This document shows, piece by piece, positions 45,601 through 55,360 of a DNA stretch of 62,654 bases (position 1 is the stretch's first letter; every line of letters starts with the position of its first letter). The notes beneath the pieces are model-generated. The model saw nothing but the letters and a program-made list of their open reading frames with translations. It did no database searches and was not told the origin of the DNA. The translations under genes were made by a program, and so were the position numbers. Source of the DNA: Chthonomonadales bacterium (GTDB taxonomy: Bacteria; Armatimonadota; Chthonomonadetes; Chthonomonadales; CAJBBX01); contig DAIDHP010000022.1 in the NCBI GenBank assembly GCA_027459625.1, positions 1 to 62,654 on the forward strand, read 5' to 3'.

Positions 45601-46518
45601 TCAGCGGAACGCATCGTACAACACCCCCCACCGCAAACCGCGCGTGCTGCAATGGATGGAATCCTGCCCGCAAAGGCTGAGGATTTGAGATAGGATGATG
45701 GCGCCTCCAAGAATGATATCCGCGCGAGACGGGTCCAGTCCGGTGATTCTTTTCCGCTCCTCAATGGTTTTCGAGGCGTACAGGGTGATTTGCGCCTCCA
45801 CGTCCAATGATGTTAATCGAACACCATGAAGCCGTTCAGGATTTTTTTGCTCCATCCCCTCCATTACCGCTGCCATGTTGACGAACGTTCCTCCAACTCC
45901 AACGGCTATCATGGATGTGTTTGGCAAGGAGAAACCTTTCATCGCCTCTGAGACTGCGGCGTTGGATTCCGCCATGTCGCGTATGCTTGGCGGGTCTGAG
46001 CGAATGCAAGCCTCTGTCAACCGCACAGCCCCGATCTGAAAGCTAATTCGCTCTTGAATATCTCCCAGCCTTGGCTCGCCAAGGATAAGCTCCGAACTGC
46101 CCCCGCCGATATCCACGACAATGACCCTATCCGCTGAACGCCATAACGGATCGCGCGAAACCGCCAGAAAAGAGAGACGCGCCTCCTCCTCCCCTGAAAT
46201 GACCTTCACATTCAGTCCGAGTTCCGCCGCTCTTTCCAGAAACTCATCTCGATTTACCGCATCTCGAAGGGCGGACGTTCCCACGGCGGCAACGTGCTCC
46301 ACATGATGCGCACGGCACAGGGCGATATAATCCTGCAGGCAATTGATCGTACGGCGAATCGCAGTCTCTCTGAGACGCTTTGCGTGAATGCCCTCGCCAA
46401 GTCGCGTGGTTACCGCAGTGTCCACCAAGGGAATGAAAGCGTTACGGGATTCCTTCTCAACTATGGTGAGTTTAACGGTGTTCGTACCGACATCAATTGC
46501 GGCGCATCTGTTCTCCAT
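45601..46518 (-). CDS. Ppx/GppA-type phosphatase, catalytic half only
   Basis: A 305-residue protein with the two actin-like loops IDVGTNTVKLTIVE and IVVDIGGGSSELILG and the conserved GLDPSRADIILGGAIIL. It ends there, without the C-terminal HD domain that the paralog at 43339-44895 has. The stand-alone HD protein encoded 82 bases downstream could replace the missing part. The start at 46518 (MENRCAAID) removes five residues from the longest frame. Confidence 0.9.
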   Translation of the reverse strand: MENRCAAIDVGTNTVKLTIVEKESRNAFIPLVDTAVTTRLGEGIHAKRLRETAIRRTINCLQDYIALCRAHHVEHVAAVGTSALRDAVNRDEFLERAAELGLNVKVISGEEEARLSFLAVSRDPLWRSADRVIVVDIGGGSSELILGEPRLGDIQERISFQIGAVRLTEACIRSDPPSIRDMAESNAAVSEAMKGFSLPNTSMIAVGVGGTFVNMAAVMEGMEQKNPERLHGVRLTSLDVEAQITLYASKTIEERKRITGLDPSRADIILGGAIILSQILSLCGQDSIHCSTRGLRWGVLYDAFR

Positions 46519-46590
46519 GGTTATCCATCCCATACGTCAAGGTGACGCTTTCATATGTTCGAAACGGTACGCTATCCCACGGGAAGCGAG

Positions 46591-46614
46591 AAAAAAAGCG
46601 AAGTGCGTTCGCTT
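46591..46614 (-). terminator. Intrinsic terminator downstream of the zinc-ribbon gene
   Basis: On the minus strand AAGCGAA, a 5-base loop and TTCGCTT form a perfect stem followed by TTTTT. It lies about 160 bases past the zinc-ribbon gene's stop and 73 upstream of the Ppx start, separating the two transcripts. Confidence 0.75.
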
Positions 46615-46774
46615 CGGGCGCCAAGGATAATACGATAAAAGCAATGAAGAGTCGGAAACTCACCTCATTCAATCGGTCAGCGTCTGGCTTCTATTTTATC
46701 CCTTTAAATCCATGAAATCAAGTTGGCTGTTGTTTCTCGTTTTTAACACGCAAACACTCGGGGCGCTCGCAATC

Positions 46775-47341
46775 CTACACGCATGCATACCACTCTCGCG
46801 TGCGCGCAAGGAGCCAGGAATGGCCTGAATGTAAAATAAAGAGGATCCACGCTAGTCTCCAGAATCCGGACGCGGGCCAATACCCTAAAAGGGATGAGAA
46901 CAGGGGAATCGCGAGAAACAGAAGGCATGCGTTCCAAGCCCATCTTTTTTGCGTCCATGCTGAGTAAGCGAGAAACAGTATCGTCAGAGATACCGGGATA
47001 AGAAAGGCTGCGTAAAAAATCACCTGCAACGCACCGAAGGATGCATTCAAATAATTCGTCCCGCTGGCGTTGGTCAGCGTGCGATGCGTGAAGAGATGCA
47101 ACAGGGAGCCGACGGGGGAGAAGAGCGTCCAGGAAATCAATAACGCCATCATTTCATAGATGGCGAGAGGCTTGATATCCAAGCGAGCGACCTTCTCTTT
47201 TTTCGCGGCGTTGGGTCCCTTGAAATCGGAGGCGTCCGCGTAAACGGTTAAGGGCTCTCCGCAGTAGGGGCAAAACGCTCGACCTTCCTCAACATCTTCC
47301 TTGCATTTCGGGCAATGGGGAGGGTTGTTGACCTGATTCAT
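46775..47341 (-). CDS. Zinc-ribbon membrane protein of unknown function
   Basis: The start at 47341 (MNQVNNPPHCPKCKED) has AAGGA upstream. The N-terminal zinc ribbon is CPKC...CPYC (residues 9-30). Three to four membrane helices follow (YEMMALLISWTLFSPVGSLL, VIFYAAFLIPVSLTILFLAY, ACLLFLAIPLFSSLLGY, FWRLAWILFILHSGH). Proteins of this plan are common and usually uncharacterised. It stands alone between terminator and transaldolase. Confidence 0.65.
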   Translation of the reverse strand: MNQVNNPPHCPKCKEDVEEGRAFCPYCGEPLTVYADASDFKGPNAAKKEKVARLDIKPLAIYEMMALLISWTLFSPVGSLLHLFTHRTLTNASGTNYLNASFGALQVIFYAAFLIPVSLTILFLAYSAWTQKRWAWNACLLFLAIPLFSSLLGYWPASGFWRLAWILFILHSGHSWLLARTREWYACV

Positions 47342-47532
47342 GTATTCCTTACCAATGCGGCTCTCGTAAAAACAACAAACCACGCTTGCATCCCCGATTT
47401 GCGTGTTTTGCAGCTGCCGGCATATATTATGAATTTGAGCGAAATTAAGGCGAAAGGCGGAGAAAACAATCTCTCCGCCCAAACAGAATACCGCACATAA
47501 ATCGTTAATGCAAGTGCATTGAAACGGGGTGA

Positions 47533-48762
47533 TTATGCATGCATAAGCTTAGCCAGGTGATTATCCAACTCCATCTGATCCTTTGTAAAGGATTGCAGAG
47601 CCGACTGTGTCATCAAATCATCCAAGGAGATGGTCGAATCTGAAATCCATCGCTTCAGATCCGGGATTTTCCCATGCTCTCTGATTTCCAATTTCTCCTC
47701 GGGTGTGTAACGATGGAAGAGATGCGTCTGGAAATCGGAGTCAGCCTGTCGGATGTCCTCTCCGGTGAGATGGAGTTTATCCAATGAACCTAAATGCAGC
47801 GCCATTTTATGCACGTTTTCCTTCACGCACCAGAGCGTATCAAAATAGGGCCGCATATCTTCGGGTTGTATGTTTACAGCCAACTTTTCAGTCACATGAG
47901 AGTGGATGCTATCGATATCCTGATCCTCCGCCATGAAATCCGCCACCACTTTAGGTGGAATGGTGAATACGTCCATTCCAGCCAATTGTGTGATTTGTGA
48001 AGTCTCTCTCATGGATGCGGCAATCAGTCGGGTCTGTGATAAACCTCTTTCACGTATGGACAGGATGGCTCGTTGGGTCGCGAGGGAGGCTTTCTCTCCT
48101 ACATTGTGTCCGTCACCAAATCGATTCTCCGATACCACCACATTCAATCTGCCCAAAAACACGTTGCAGTATGATGGATTTGCGAGAAGCGCCGTCATGT
48201 AATTCTGTCTTGCGGAAAATCCAAGCGTGTAATTGACCGGGATTCCCTTGACCCTAACGCGGTGCACCGCGCAGCACCCCTCCGGAGTAAGCGGTATTTT
48301 GATGATAAACCTCTCAGGGCAGATGGCGTAATATCGTTCAGCGTAATAGACGGTACGGTCGATATCCTCCGCCACAGATGGATGCAATTCCACGCTCACA
48401 TGAGCGTCAAACGCGCGTATAAGTCGGATACCAACCACGCAGTTCGCCGCGAAACCAAGTTCCATAACCCTCTCTTGTTCGGTCATCTTGTCGCCGGGGA
48501 TCATTCGGATCAGTTTCTTGAGCGACTCATCCACTTCACCTCTTTGAATAACCTGGTTCACCAAGGTGTTATTCGTGGTCATCGCCTGGAACTCACGTCG
48601 CCATACCTTTCGCGCCTCCTCGATCTCTCCGGTGTCGAGCCATAACTCCGTCCCGAGAGAACGCAATTTTTTGAGTGCGGAATTGGATGCGTGTGAAGGT
48701 CGCTCCCATACGCTTATCGCCTCAATAGCCTTGTCTCTTAATAAACTGTCGATTTCGCTCAT
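47533..48762 (-). CDS. Transaldolase-family protein
   Basis: A 409-residue protein with the transaldolase core: ELWLDTGEIEEARKV near the N-terminus, FIIKIPLTPEGCCAV carrying the Schiff-base lysine, and GIPVNYTLGFSARQN. Transaldolase moves a three-carbon unit between sugar phosphates in the pentose phosphate path. At 409 residues it is longer than the small (215-residue) forms, with a C-terminal helical extension. GGAGGTG precedes the ATG. Substrate not certain. Confidence 0.88.
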   Translation of the reverse strand: MSEIDSLLRDKAIEAISVWERPSHASNSALKKLRSLGTELWLDTGEIEEARKVWRREFQAMTTNNTLVNQVIQRGEVDESLKKLIRMIPGDKMTEQERVMELGFAANCVVGIRLIRAFDAHVSVELHPSVAEDIDRTVYYAERYYAICPERFIIKIPLTPEGCCAVHRVRVKGIPVNYTLGFSARQNYMTALLANPSYCNVFLGRLNVVVSENRFGDGHNVGEKASLATQRAILSIRERGLSQTRLIAASMRETSQITQLAGMDVFTIPPKVVADFMAEDQDIDSIHSHVTEKLAVNIQPEDMRPYFDTLWCVKENVHKMALHLGSLDKLHLTGEDIRQADSDFQTHLFHRYTPEEKLEIREHGKIPDLKRWISDSTISLDDLMTQSALQSFTKDQMELDNHLAKLMHA

Positions 48763-49076
48763 CTCGAAGCACCTCCTATTGATAGGATAAAAACTGATAA
48801 TGCTGCATTTTTTCTAGCTTTTATATTTTATCATACCATAGTATGGCGTGGTTTGGAAGAAAATATATACACGTTTATCCGCATGCCATGTCGCTACGGT
48901 TTTCGATTGTGCATTTGTTATGTCATTATCAACGTGAATCTTGATCTCACTGTTGAAGGGTTGCATCGACGGTGATTCTTAGGATTCATATGGGTTTGCA
49001 TGATACCGATTATTAATCGTTGTGAGCTTTCTCTTTCCTCGTGCCATACTGATTCCAGAAAATGGAGGCGAGGGAA
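48763..49076. other. Divergent region upstream of transaldolase and cobQ
   Basis: The 314 bases hold a possible minus-strand promoter, TTCCAA (48858-48853), 17 bases and TATGAT (48835-48830). The interrupted palindrome CCATA-G-TATGG (48836-48846) lies next to the -10 and could be an operator. I see no cobalamin riboswitch before cobQ and no small gene. Confidence 0.4.
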
Positions 49077-50564
49077 ATGAGGAATCTGGCGGTTTTGGGA
49101 ACCGCGTCAGACGTGGGAAAGAGCGTGGTTGCGACAGCTCTTTGCAGGATATTCAGCGACCGAGGCGTTTGCGTGGCTCCGTACAAGGCTCAAAACATGT
49201 CCAATAATTCGGGAGTCACTCCGGATGGCTTGGAAATGGGGCGGGCGCAGATAGTGCAAGCAGAGGCGTCGCGTATCGTTCCAACGGTTGACATGAACCC
49301 CGTACTCCTCAAACCGAGCGCGGAGAAGGGGGTGCAGGTTGTCCTGCGGGGGAAGGTTTGGTCGGGTAAATACGCAGGGAACCACTTAAAGGCGTCGGCT
49401 AACTTGGCGCAAACTGCGAAGGAGAGCCTTCTCGGGATGATGAACCGTTATGAGCTGCTCATCATTGAAGGAGCAGGGTCGTGCGCGGAGATGAACCTGT
49501 ATGATCGTGATTTCGTCAACTTTAAAACCGCCCGCAACGCCGACGCTGCGGTGATTCTTGTGGCGGACATAGACAGGGGCGGGGTCTTCGCTCAGGTTGT
49601 GGGAACGCTCGCGGTGCTCCCTCCGGAGGATAGGGCTCTGGTTAAAGGGGTGATTATCAACCGTTTTCGAGGGGATATCAGCCTCTTTGCTGACGGGGTT
49701 CGGATGCTGGAGGAGATGTCGCACGTTCCCGTACTGGGGGTGATCCCTTACTTCAGGCATATCGCAATTGACGCCGAGGACGCCGTAACTTTGGATCCCA
49801 TGATCGATTCCAATGAGCCCCTGGAATCCGGGAAAATTGCGATAGCGGTGTTGTCTCCGCCACATATCTCTAATTTCACCGATCTGCAGGCTCTACAAAA
49901 CGAGGAATCCGTTCAACTGAGATATCTTCAGACGTCCGTATCATTGAAACCCTATAAAGCTTTGATTTTACCCGGTTCCAAAAACGTGCGCAGCGACTTG
50001 GCGTGGCTTCGCGAACAGGGGTGGGAACCGCGCATCCGGGAGTTTCGTGAAAGCGGCGGGGTGATCGTCGGTATCTGCGGGGGATACCAGATGCTTGGCG
50101 TAAACGTCAAGGATCCATACGGAGTGGAGGGAATGCAAGGCGAGAGCCATGGTTTGGGTCTTTTGCCATTGGAGACGGTTTTGGAAAAGCGGAAAACTCT
50201 TTGCCACTCCTCAGGCATTATCAGCGGAGAACTAGCCAAAGTATGCGGGTATGAGATACACATGGGTAAGACGAGGCTGGCAGGAGATTGCAAACCTTTT
50301 CTAAGGATATCCTCACGCAACGGCTCTCAGGTTAGCGAATATGACGGTGCGTGGAGCGAGGATCGCAGAATTTTCGGGTGTTACCTGCACGGGCTTTTCG
50401 ATGAGCCGGATTCTCGATATTGGTTCTTGCATCTCCTCGATCCGGAATACGCCCCCGCCAAAACGCTTCTTGACAAACAAGGAAACTATGATCTTTTAGC
50501 GGATCATTTCAGAAAGCACTTGGATATGGACGCCATCCTCGAAATTGCGGGGGTGAGTCAATAA
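49077..50564 (+). CDS. cobQ: Cobyric acid synthase CobQ
   Basis: CobQ amidates four side chains of adenosylcobyrinic acid diamide in vitamin B12 synthesis. The N-terminal dethiobiotin-synthetase-like ATPase has VLGTASDVGKSVVATAL, and the C-terminal class I glutaminase has GVIVGICGGYQMLG with the active Cys. At 495 residues it is a normal length. The start at 49077 has GGAGG 6 bases upstream. It is alone; no other cob gene is in the window. Confidence 0.95.
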   Translation: MRNLAVLGTASDVGKSVVATALCRIFSDRGVCVAPYKAQNMSNNSGVTPDGLEMGRAQIVQAEASRIVPTVDMNPVLLKPSAEKGVQVVLRGKVWSGKYAGNHLKASANLAQTAKESLLGMMNRYELLIIEGAGSCAEMNLYDRDFVNFKTARNADAAVILVADIDRGGVFAQVVGTLAVLPPEDRALVKGVIINRFRGDISLFADGVRMLEEMSHVPVLGVIPYFRHIAIDAEDAVTLDPMIDSNEPLESGKIAIAVLSPPHISNFTDLQALQNEESVQLRYLQTSVSLKPYKALILPGSKNVRSDLAWLREQGWEPRIREFRESGGVIVGICGGYQMLGVNVKDPYGVEGMQGESHGLGLLPLETVLEKRKTLCHSSGIISGELAKVCGYEIHMGKTRLAGDCKPFLRISSRNGSQVSEYDGAWSEDRRIFGCYLHGLFDEPDSRYWFLHLLDPEYAPAKTLLDKQGNYDLLADHFRKHLDMDAILEIAGVSQ

Positions 50565-50591
50565 ACGGAGTTGATCCTTAGCTCATAAAAC

Positions 50592-50623
50592 AAGGGAGCG
50601 TGGCATCATCCCAACGCTCCCTT
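50592..50623. terminator. Bidirectional terminator between cobQ and slipin
   Basis: AAGGGAGCGT and ACGCTCCCTT form a perfect 10-bp stem with a 12-base loop, between converging genes and flanked by short A and T runs. Confidence 0.75.
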
Positions 50624-50637
50624 TGGAGTTTCATATC

Positions 50638-51453
50638 TCAGCCCTGCGCGGGCGGGGATGGTTGTTCATTTTTACCACTTGCTTTCGCCATTTCCATGAA
50701 CGGCGTTAACAAATCTATCGGTATCGGCAGGATGATCAGGTTGCTGCGCTCGGAGGCAATATCCCTCATGGTCTGTAGATAGCGCAATTGCAACGCTGCG
50801 GGCTCCTTGGCGATAAGCTCCGCAGCCTCAACCAATTTAGCCGCAGCTTCAAACTCTCCCTGCGAGTTGATAACCTTCGCCCTCCGCTCGCGCTCGCCCT
50901 CCGCCTGAGCCGCCATCGCCCTTCTCATGCCTTCGGGAAGAGCAACGTCCCGCACCTCCACGCCTGTAACCTTTACTCCGAATGGCTCGGTCTGTTCATC
51001 AATGGTGGTTTGCAGGCTTTGATTGATCTGATTGCGCTGGGAGAGAACCGTATCCAACTCCACCTGACCTATGGTGCTGCGCAAGGAGGTTTGTGCGATA
51101 AGTGAGGATGTACGAATAAAGTTCTCAATTTTCAGGATTGCGGAACTCGGATCCACCACCTTGAAAAGCACCACAGCATCCACGGTTACAGGCACGTTGT
51201 CGCGTGTCATCATCTCCTGCTTCGGAACATCCATGGTCACGATTCGGGTGTCCACCCTTATGGCGCGATCAACATACGGAATCAAAAAGATTATTCCAGG
51301 ACCGGTAACGCGATGGAATTTACCAAAACGAAGAATCACCGCCCTTTCCCAGTCCGGCAACACCTTAATGATCGCGGGGAGAAAAAAGATCGCGAGGATA
51401 ATAATAATAATAAGCGGCATTCCTAACGTACTAAACAGACTGCCTCCATCCAT
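50638..51453 (-). CDS. Slipin-type SPFH/band 7 membrane protein
   Basis: The 271-residue protein has an N-terminal membrane hairpin (PLIIIIILAIFFLPAII) and a band 7 domain with the slipin phrases ERAVILRFGKFHRVTGPGI, VPKQEMMTRDNVPVTVDAVV and EGMRRAMAAQAEGERERRAK, here cited in part. Slipins form oligomeric scaffolds in membranes. The usual partner, an NfeD-type protein, is not adjacent. Confidence 0.92.
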   Translation of the reverse strand: MDGGSLFSTLGMPLIIIIILAIFFLPAIIKVLPDWERAVILRFGKFHRVTGPGIIFLIPYVDRAIRVDTRIVTMDVPKQEMMTRDNVPVTVDAVVLFKVVDPSSAILKIENFIRTSSLIAQTSLRSTIGQVELDTVLSQRNQINQSLQTTIDEQTEPFGVKVTGVEVRDVALPEGMRRAMAAQAEGERERRAKVINSQGEFEAAAKLVEAAELIAKEPAALQLRYLQTMRDIASERSNLIILPIPIDLLTPFMEMAKASGKNEQPSPPAQG

Positions 51454-51519
51454 AATAATCTCCTTCGTTTCTAGTGTGGTATTGAATTATATGTATTACG
51501 AACCGCTCCCAATACCGTT

Positions 51520-53064
51520 TCAGCGTTTTGGTTCCAATGCGCCGATGGCGGGCGGGGTGTTCATCGAAACCGTGTCGCCGAGGAAATCCTTGCCTCCATT
51601 GTCCGGAATAACCACGCCTGCACCTATGCAGGGAGATCCTTTTTTCGGCGCGAGTTCCGACAACTTTATCCAAGCGGGGGCTTTAAGCGGTATGCGGACA
51701 AGTCCCGGATTTTGACGGATGGCGTGTTCGTCTTTTGGCATGTTCACTTGTCCGCCTGCGTATAGATTGTGATCGAAAACCGTGTTTTTCGCACTCCCGA
51801 ATTTGTATTTCATGCTATCCGCTGCGTAAAAGATGTTATTGGATAAAAAAGTGTCGTTCGCCCAGCCGTTCCAATCGCCCATATTCACCAAGGTTGTGTC
51901 CATCTTGGGACTGGACTTCCTGCCCATGATGATTGTGTTGTTGTAAATATGGGTATCCTCAACCGGACCGGAAATGTTGAAGGTGGGTGAGAATCCGGCG
52001 GCGTAGCCCTTCATTCTGTAGCCGTCGTTGATGCTGATGTTATATCGCACAATGGTGCCCACGTTTCCCACGCTCCATGGCTTTTTAACGCTTCCATCAT
52101 CGCAGATCAGGAGAAAGCCCCCCTCGTTATCGTGGCTGTAGTTGTATTGTATGATCGTGTTTCGGCAATTCCAGTCGGAATCGAATCCCTGACTATCCCA
52201 ATAGCCGCTTTGTCCGCTGACTTCATTGTACTGCACAATCGTGTTGTCGCAACTCCAAGGCCATATTCCCGCCGCAGCGTCGCCGGGTGGAAAGCGCTTG
52301 CCGCAGCCGCGCAATACGTTATGCTCGACGATGCATCCGTCGCAAGCGACCGGCACTATGCCGTCTCCCCCGATATCATCCAGCAAGTTGTTTCGGATGA
52401 CAACGTGCAGGCATGGGAACCAATCCTGGCGCGACCAATAGCCTGCGCCGCAAATTCCGTTGCGATCGCACCTTACGAGATGGCACCCTTCAATCAAAAG
52501 TCCATCGTATCGGCTCTTTTTTACTTTGCCCTTGACATCCCAAAATATCCCGTATCCAGCACCCGACTTCTTTAAGTCGCTTCCATTGACGTCATGAACG
52601 AAGAGGTTTTTTAACACAAGGTGATGCGCCACACCGTAGTCATGCAGATGCAGATACACGCCTTTTCTGCCAGGTTGTTGCGTGGGGCCGAGATTGGTGA
52701 TCTCCAAATCGCTCACCTCCCAGCCCTCGTCGTTGTATAGCTCCATGGTGGCTTCGTATTTACCCTCCCCGTCGATACGCGGCAAAGCTCCCTTGCCGAA
52801 TTTATCTATGCGTATGGGATTGTTCGCAGTGCCGGACCCCTGAGGCTTCAATTGACCGGCGTATTCCGTGCCGGCTCTGAAAAGTATGCGATCGCCCGGC
52901 TTGAATATTATTTGGTTCACCTTGACGAGGGTTTTCCAAGCCTGCGCGGGGGATAGACCGGAATGGCTATCGTCTCCTTGATTCGAATTGACGTAATAGG
53001 TGAGGCTTCGACAAGTTAAGGGGACACAGAGAAGTATTATGACTACCAAAATGGATCGAGTCAT
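51520..53064 (-). CDS. Secreted right-handed parallel beta-helix protein
   Basis: A 514-residue protein with a signal peptide (SILVVIILLCVPLTC) and the entry YYVNSNQGDDSHSGLSPAQAW, trimmed here to its landmark GDDSHSGLSPAQAWKT, seen in pectate-lyase-like proteins. Repeated PbH1 rungs follow (HVVIRNNLLDDIGGDGI, CIVEHNVLRGCG, TIVQYNEVSGQ, TIIQYNYSHDNEGG). It probably binds or cuts a polysaccharide; no catalytic site can be named. Confidence 0.83.
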   Translation of the reverse strand: MTRSILVVIILLCVPLTCRSLTYYVNSNQGDDSHSGLSPAQAWKTLVKVNQIIFKPGDRILFRAGTEYAGQLKPQGSGTANNPIRIDKFGKGALPRIDGEGKYEATMELYNDEGWEVSDLEITNLGPTQQPGRKGVYLHLHDYGVAHHLVLKNLFVHDVNGSDLKKSGAGYGIFWDVKGKVKKSRYDGLLIEGCHLVRCDRNGICGAGYWSRQDWFPCLHVVIRNNLLDDIGGDGIVPVACDGCIVEHNVLRGCGKRFPPGDAAAGIWPWSCDNTIVQYNEVSGQSGYWDSQGFDSDWNCRNTIIQYNYSHDNEGGFLLICDDGSVKKPWSVGNVGTIVRYNISINDGYRMKGYAAGFSPTFNISGPVEDTHIYNNTIIMGRKSSPKMDTTLVNMGDWNGWANDTFLSNNIFYAADSMKYKFGSAKNTVFDHNLYAGGQVNMPKDEHAIRQNPGLVRIPLKAPAWIKLSELAPKKGSPCIGAGVVIPDNGGKDFLGDTVSMNTPPAIGALEPKR

Positions 53065-53091
53065 TGAGCATCCTTTTCAGTTTTTTCATCT

Positions 53092-53145
53092 GATCAGGCT
53101 GATCCGTCCAATCTAACCGATCGGCCCAATCCGTCAGATTTGTTG
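53092..53145. repeat. Short tandem repeat with a 9-base period
   Basis: Six 9-base units start RAT(C/T): GATCAGGCT, GATCCGTCC, AATCTAACC, GATCGGCCC, AATCCGTCA, GATTTGTTG. They run from the intergenic gap into the end of the GNAT gene, whose stop codon (53134-53136) lies within the fifth unit. Confidence 0.6.
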
Positions 53146-53589
53146 GAAAATAACGGCGATCTCTCCGCAATCGGGAAACTTGGGGCAATAAACGCATTCG
53201 GTCCACACTTTTCGCGGCAACAACGCTTTATCCGTGCGCTGAAACCCCAACTTTTCAAAGAGCTCGGGCACATATGTCAATGCAAAGACCTTTCCCACGG
53301 ATAAATTCATCGCCTCCATCAGACAGGCGTCAATCAACGAGCGGGCGTAACCTCTCCCTTGGCAATCCTCTCGAACAGCCAGGGACTTCAATTCCGCAAG
53401 GTCTTTCCAGCTGATATGCAATGCGGCGCAACCCGCAATCTCGTCATCGACGGTGACAACCCAAAAATCCCTGATGTTCTCATACAGTTCGCTTAGGCTG
53501 CGATGAAGCATCGCGCCTTTATCGGCGTAGCCGTTAATGAGTCGCTGGATTGCCTGTGCGTCCGTGGTGACGGCTTTTCGTATCTGCAT
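53134..53589 (-). CDS. GNAT-family N-acetyltransferase, ArgA-like
   Basis: The 151-residue protein has the acetyl-CoA loop VREDCQGRGYARSLIDACL (Q/RxxGxG/A) and ends with ELFEKLGFQRTDKALLPRKVW, cut here, and CVYCPKFPDC, phrases typical of the short N-acetylglutamate-synthase-like GNATs of arginine synthesis. No other arg gene is near. Role in arginine synthesis is likely but not proven. Confidence 0.8.
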   Translation of the reverse strand: MQIRKAVTTDAQAIQRLINGYADKGAMLHRSLSELYENIRDFWVVTVDDEIAGCAALHISWKDLAELKSLAVREDCQGRGYARSLIDACLMEAMNLSVGKVFALTYVPELFEKLGFQRTDKALLPRKVWTECVYCPKFPDCGEIAVIFQQI

Positions 53590-53698
53590 GCCTCTTTAAA
53601 ATCTCCCTGAACAACACCTCTTGAACATAAGTGTAACCCATGCATGGAATGATCACCAAATATATACCCTGAAACCCATGCGCTTGTCGGCAAACAGG

Positions 53699-55360
53699 TT
53701 AATGAATTCCGGATTGTCCCAGCGTGTAGGCTCCGCATTGAAAAACCATCGCGGGCAAATGCGAGGAATATTCTCGGAGAGAGTGTAAGAGTTTGTCTCG
53801 GTCATTCGGAGATGGAGCGTAGAATGAGACTGTGTTGTCCCCGTCCACGATATTGAATGGGATAATCCAGCGCCCTTCCCGAGTCCATTGACTTGGAATG
53901 GCGTTCGGAAACCATGTGTCATAGATCATCACTAACCTGGCTCCCTTCCTTTTTACAAGGTCTCCGATCGTTTGGGGGTTCACATCGCCTTGAATGCGAA
54001 GCTTTGCGGCGTTCATATTGGCTAACCCCCAAATATCAAGGCAATGAATATCCGCCAAATAGTTGATGCATCCAATGTCGTTCGCTGCCACGGTCTCTCC
54101 GGTGTAGAATTGCCGAACAAAGAGCCCCATTTGATATTGCTGTTCGTAGATGTTCGCGGACGCTTGTGGAAGAGCCTCCAAGGCGTTTATGCCTCTTTGG
54201 AACCCCATTGAGACGATGCCGATCCCCGTGAGGATCATAATCGTATTGCCTGCGACACCGAGTTTGCGTCGGACCCTGAATCCTGTAACTTGACCGCGTA
54301 GAACTCGATCCATGTCTATGGCGATTACCATCACTCCGGATATAATCACGTAGCCGTCATATCTGTAAAAGGAATCCAATTTGCCAAACAGAATCTGCGC
54401 CCAATCCATCAGGATAAAGAGGAGATTCAATGATTGCTGGGATGATTCGATGTCACCTCGCATCCGTGAAAAAAGCAGGAAGAGGAGAGGGAAAAGAGAT
54501 AATATGGGGAGAAACGGATGTGCCATTACGGTTTCAACGCTGGTGGTTAGAAAAAGACCCATCGGATTAACCGCACTGACGGCGGGAACTCTGCTTTTTA
54601 AAAGAATTGAGTTCGGGAGGAAGTAGGCTCCGTAATGGAGGGAGATCAAACCCCATGCAATGATTGGAATTGAAGCGGCGACAGCGGTGACAAGGATAGC
54701 GAGAAATCTCTTTCGGAGCGCCAAAGCGAAGATAATGACTGCGATGAGGGCGACGCTCTCGTATCTGCTCATGACTGTAAACATGGATAACAATCCGAGC
54801 ATGAGCGTATCACGCGAACTCAACGTTCCATTCCGGCATATCGTTTCCGTTCCATAAAAGAGGAGGAGCAGGATCGAGAGGGAATGGAGCACATGCTCGA
54901 GCCCCGAGGTTACCAGCAAGGGCAAGGGAACCATGAGGATCATGACGAATAGAGTGACGGCTATCCAAGTGGGGGAAAGGGAGCGTTTTTTTAATAATTT
55001 ATTCGCAGCAATGAACAGTGCGCACACCAACAAAAGATTCAACTCCAACGGAATGGTGGCATGCACTCCGAAGAGCTTATAACAGATCGCCAATAACAAA
55101 GGCCAGAGCAAAGATGAGGTGGAGGAACTGAAGCGATAACGATCCACCCCCCACACGCCGTATCGCACCCAGTTTCTCGCAGTCGCCATCGAAATGTACG
55201 GGTCATCCTGCGTGTAGACGAAATGCCCGTTCGTGATTTGCAGGGAAAAAACGACGATTCCACCCATCAACGCAAAGAAAATAAGAATTGCGATTAGAAG
55301 TTGCCAATAATCGGGTAGTATTTTTTTCAATAGTGCCTCTTTGAAGTTCGAACCTGGCAT
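53699..55360 (-). CDS. Multi-pass membrane glycosyltransferase-like protein (GT-C type)
   Basis: A 553-residue protein with ten or more membrane helices. After the first helix the periplasmic loop contains YTQDDPYISMATARNW, the acidic DDxY/D motif of GT-C glycosyltransferases that use lipid-linked sugars. The C-terminal soluble part (DIGCINYLADIHCLDIWGLAN) resembles that of uncharacterised bacterial GT-C-like proteins. Substrate unknown. It overlaps no gene and appears to be a single transcript. Confidence 0.65.
   Translation of the reverse strand: MPGSNFKEALLKKILPDYWQLLIAILIFFALMGGIVVFSLQITNGHFVYTQDDPYISMATARNWVRYGVWGVDRYRFSSSTSSLLWPLLLAICYKLFGVHATIPLELNLLLVCALFIAANKLLKKRSLSPTWIAVTLFVMILMVPLPLLVTSGLEHVLHSLSILLLLFYGTETICRNGTLSSRDTLMLGLLSMFTVMSRYESVALIAVIIFALALRKRFLAILVTAVAASIPIIAWGLISLHYGAYFLPNSILLKSRVPAVSAVNPMGLFLTTSVETVMAHPFLPILSLFPLLFLLFSRMRGDIESSQQSLNLLFILMDWAQILFGKLDSFYRYDGYVIISGVMVIAIDMDRVLRGQVTGFRVRRKLGVAGNTIMILTGIGIVSMGFQRGINALEALPQASANIYEQQYQMGLFVRQFYTGETVAANDIGCINYLADIHCLDIWGLANMNAAKLRIQGDVNPQTIGDLVKRKGARLVMIYDTWFPNAIPSQWTREGRWIIPFNIVDGDNTVSFYAPSPNDRDKLLHSLREYSSHLPAMVFQCGAYTLGQSGIH

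Noticed and set aside
48763-49076. Cobalamin riboswitch upstream of cobQ
   Set aside because: I could not find the conserved B12-box or core helices in this region.
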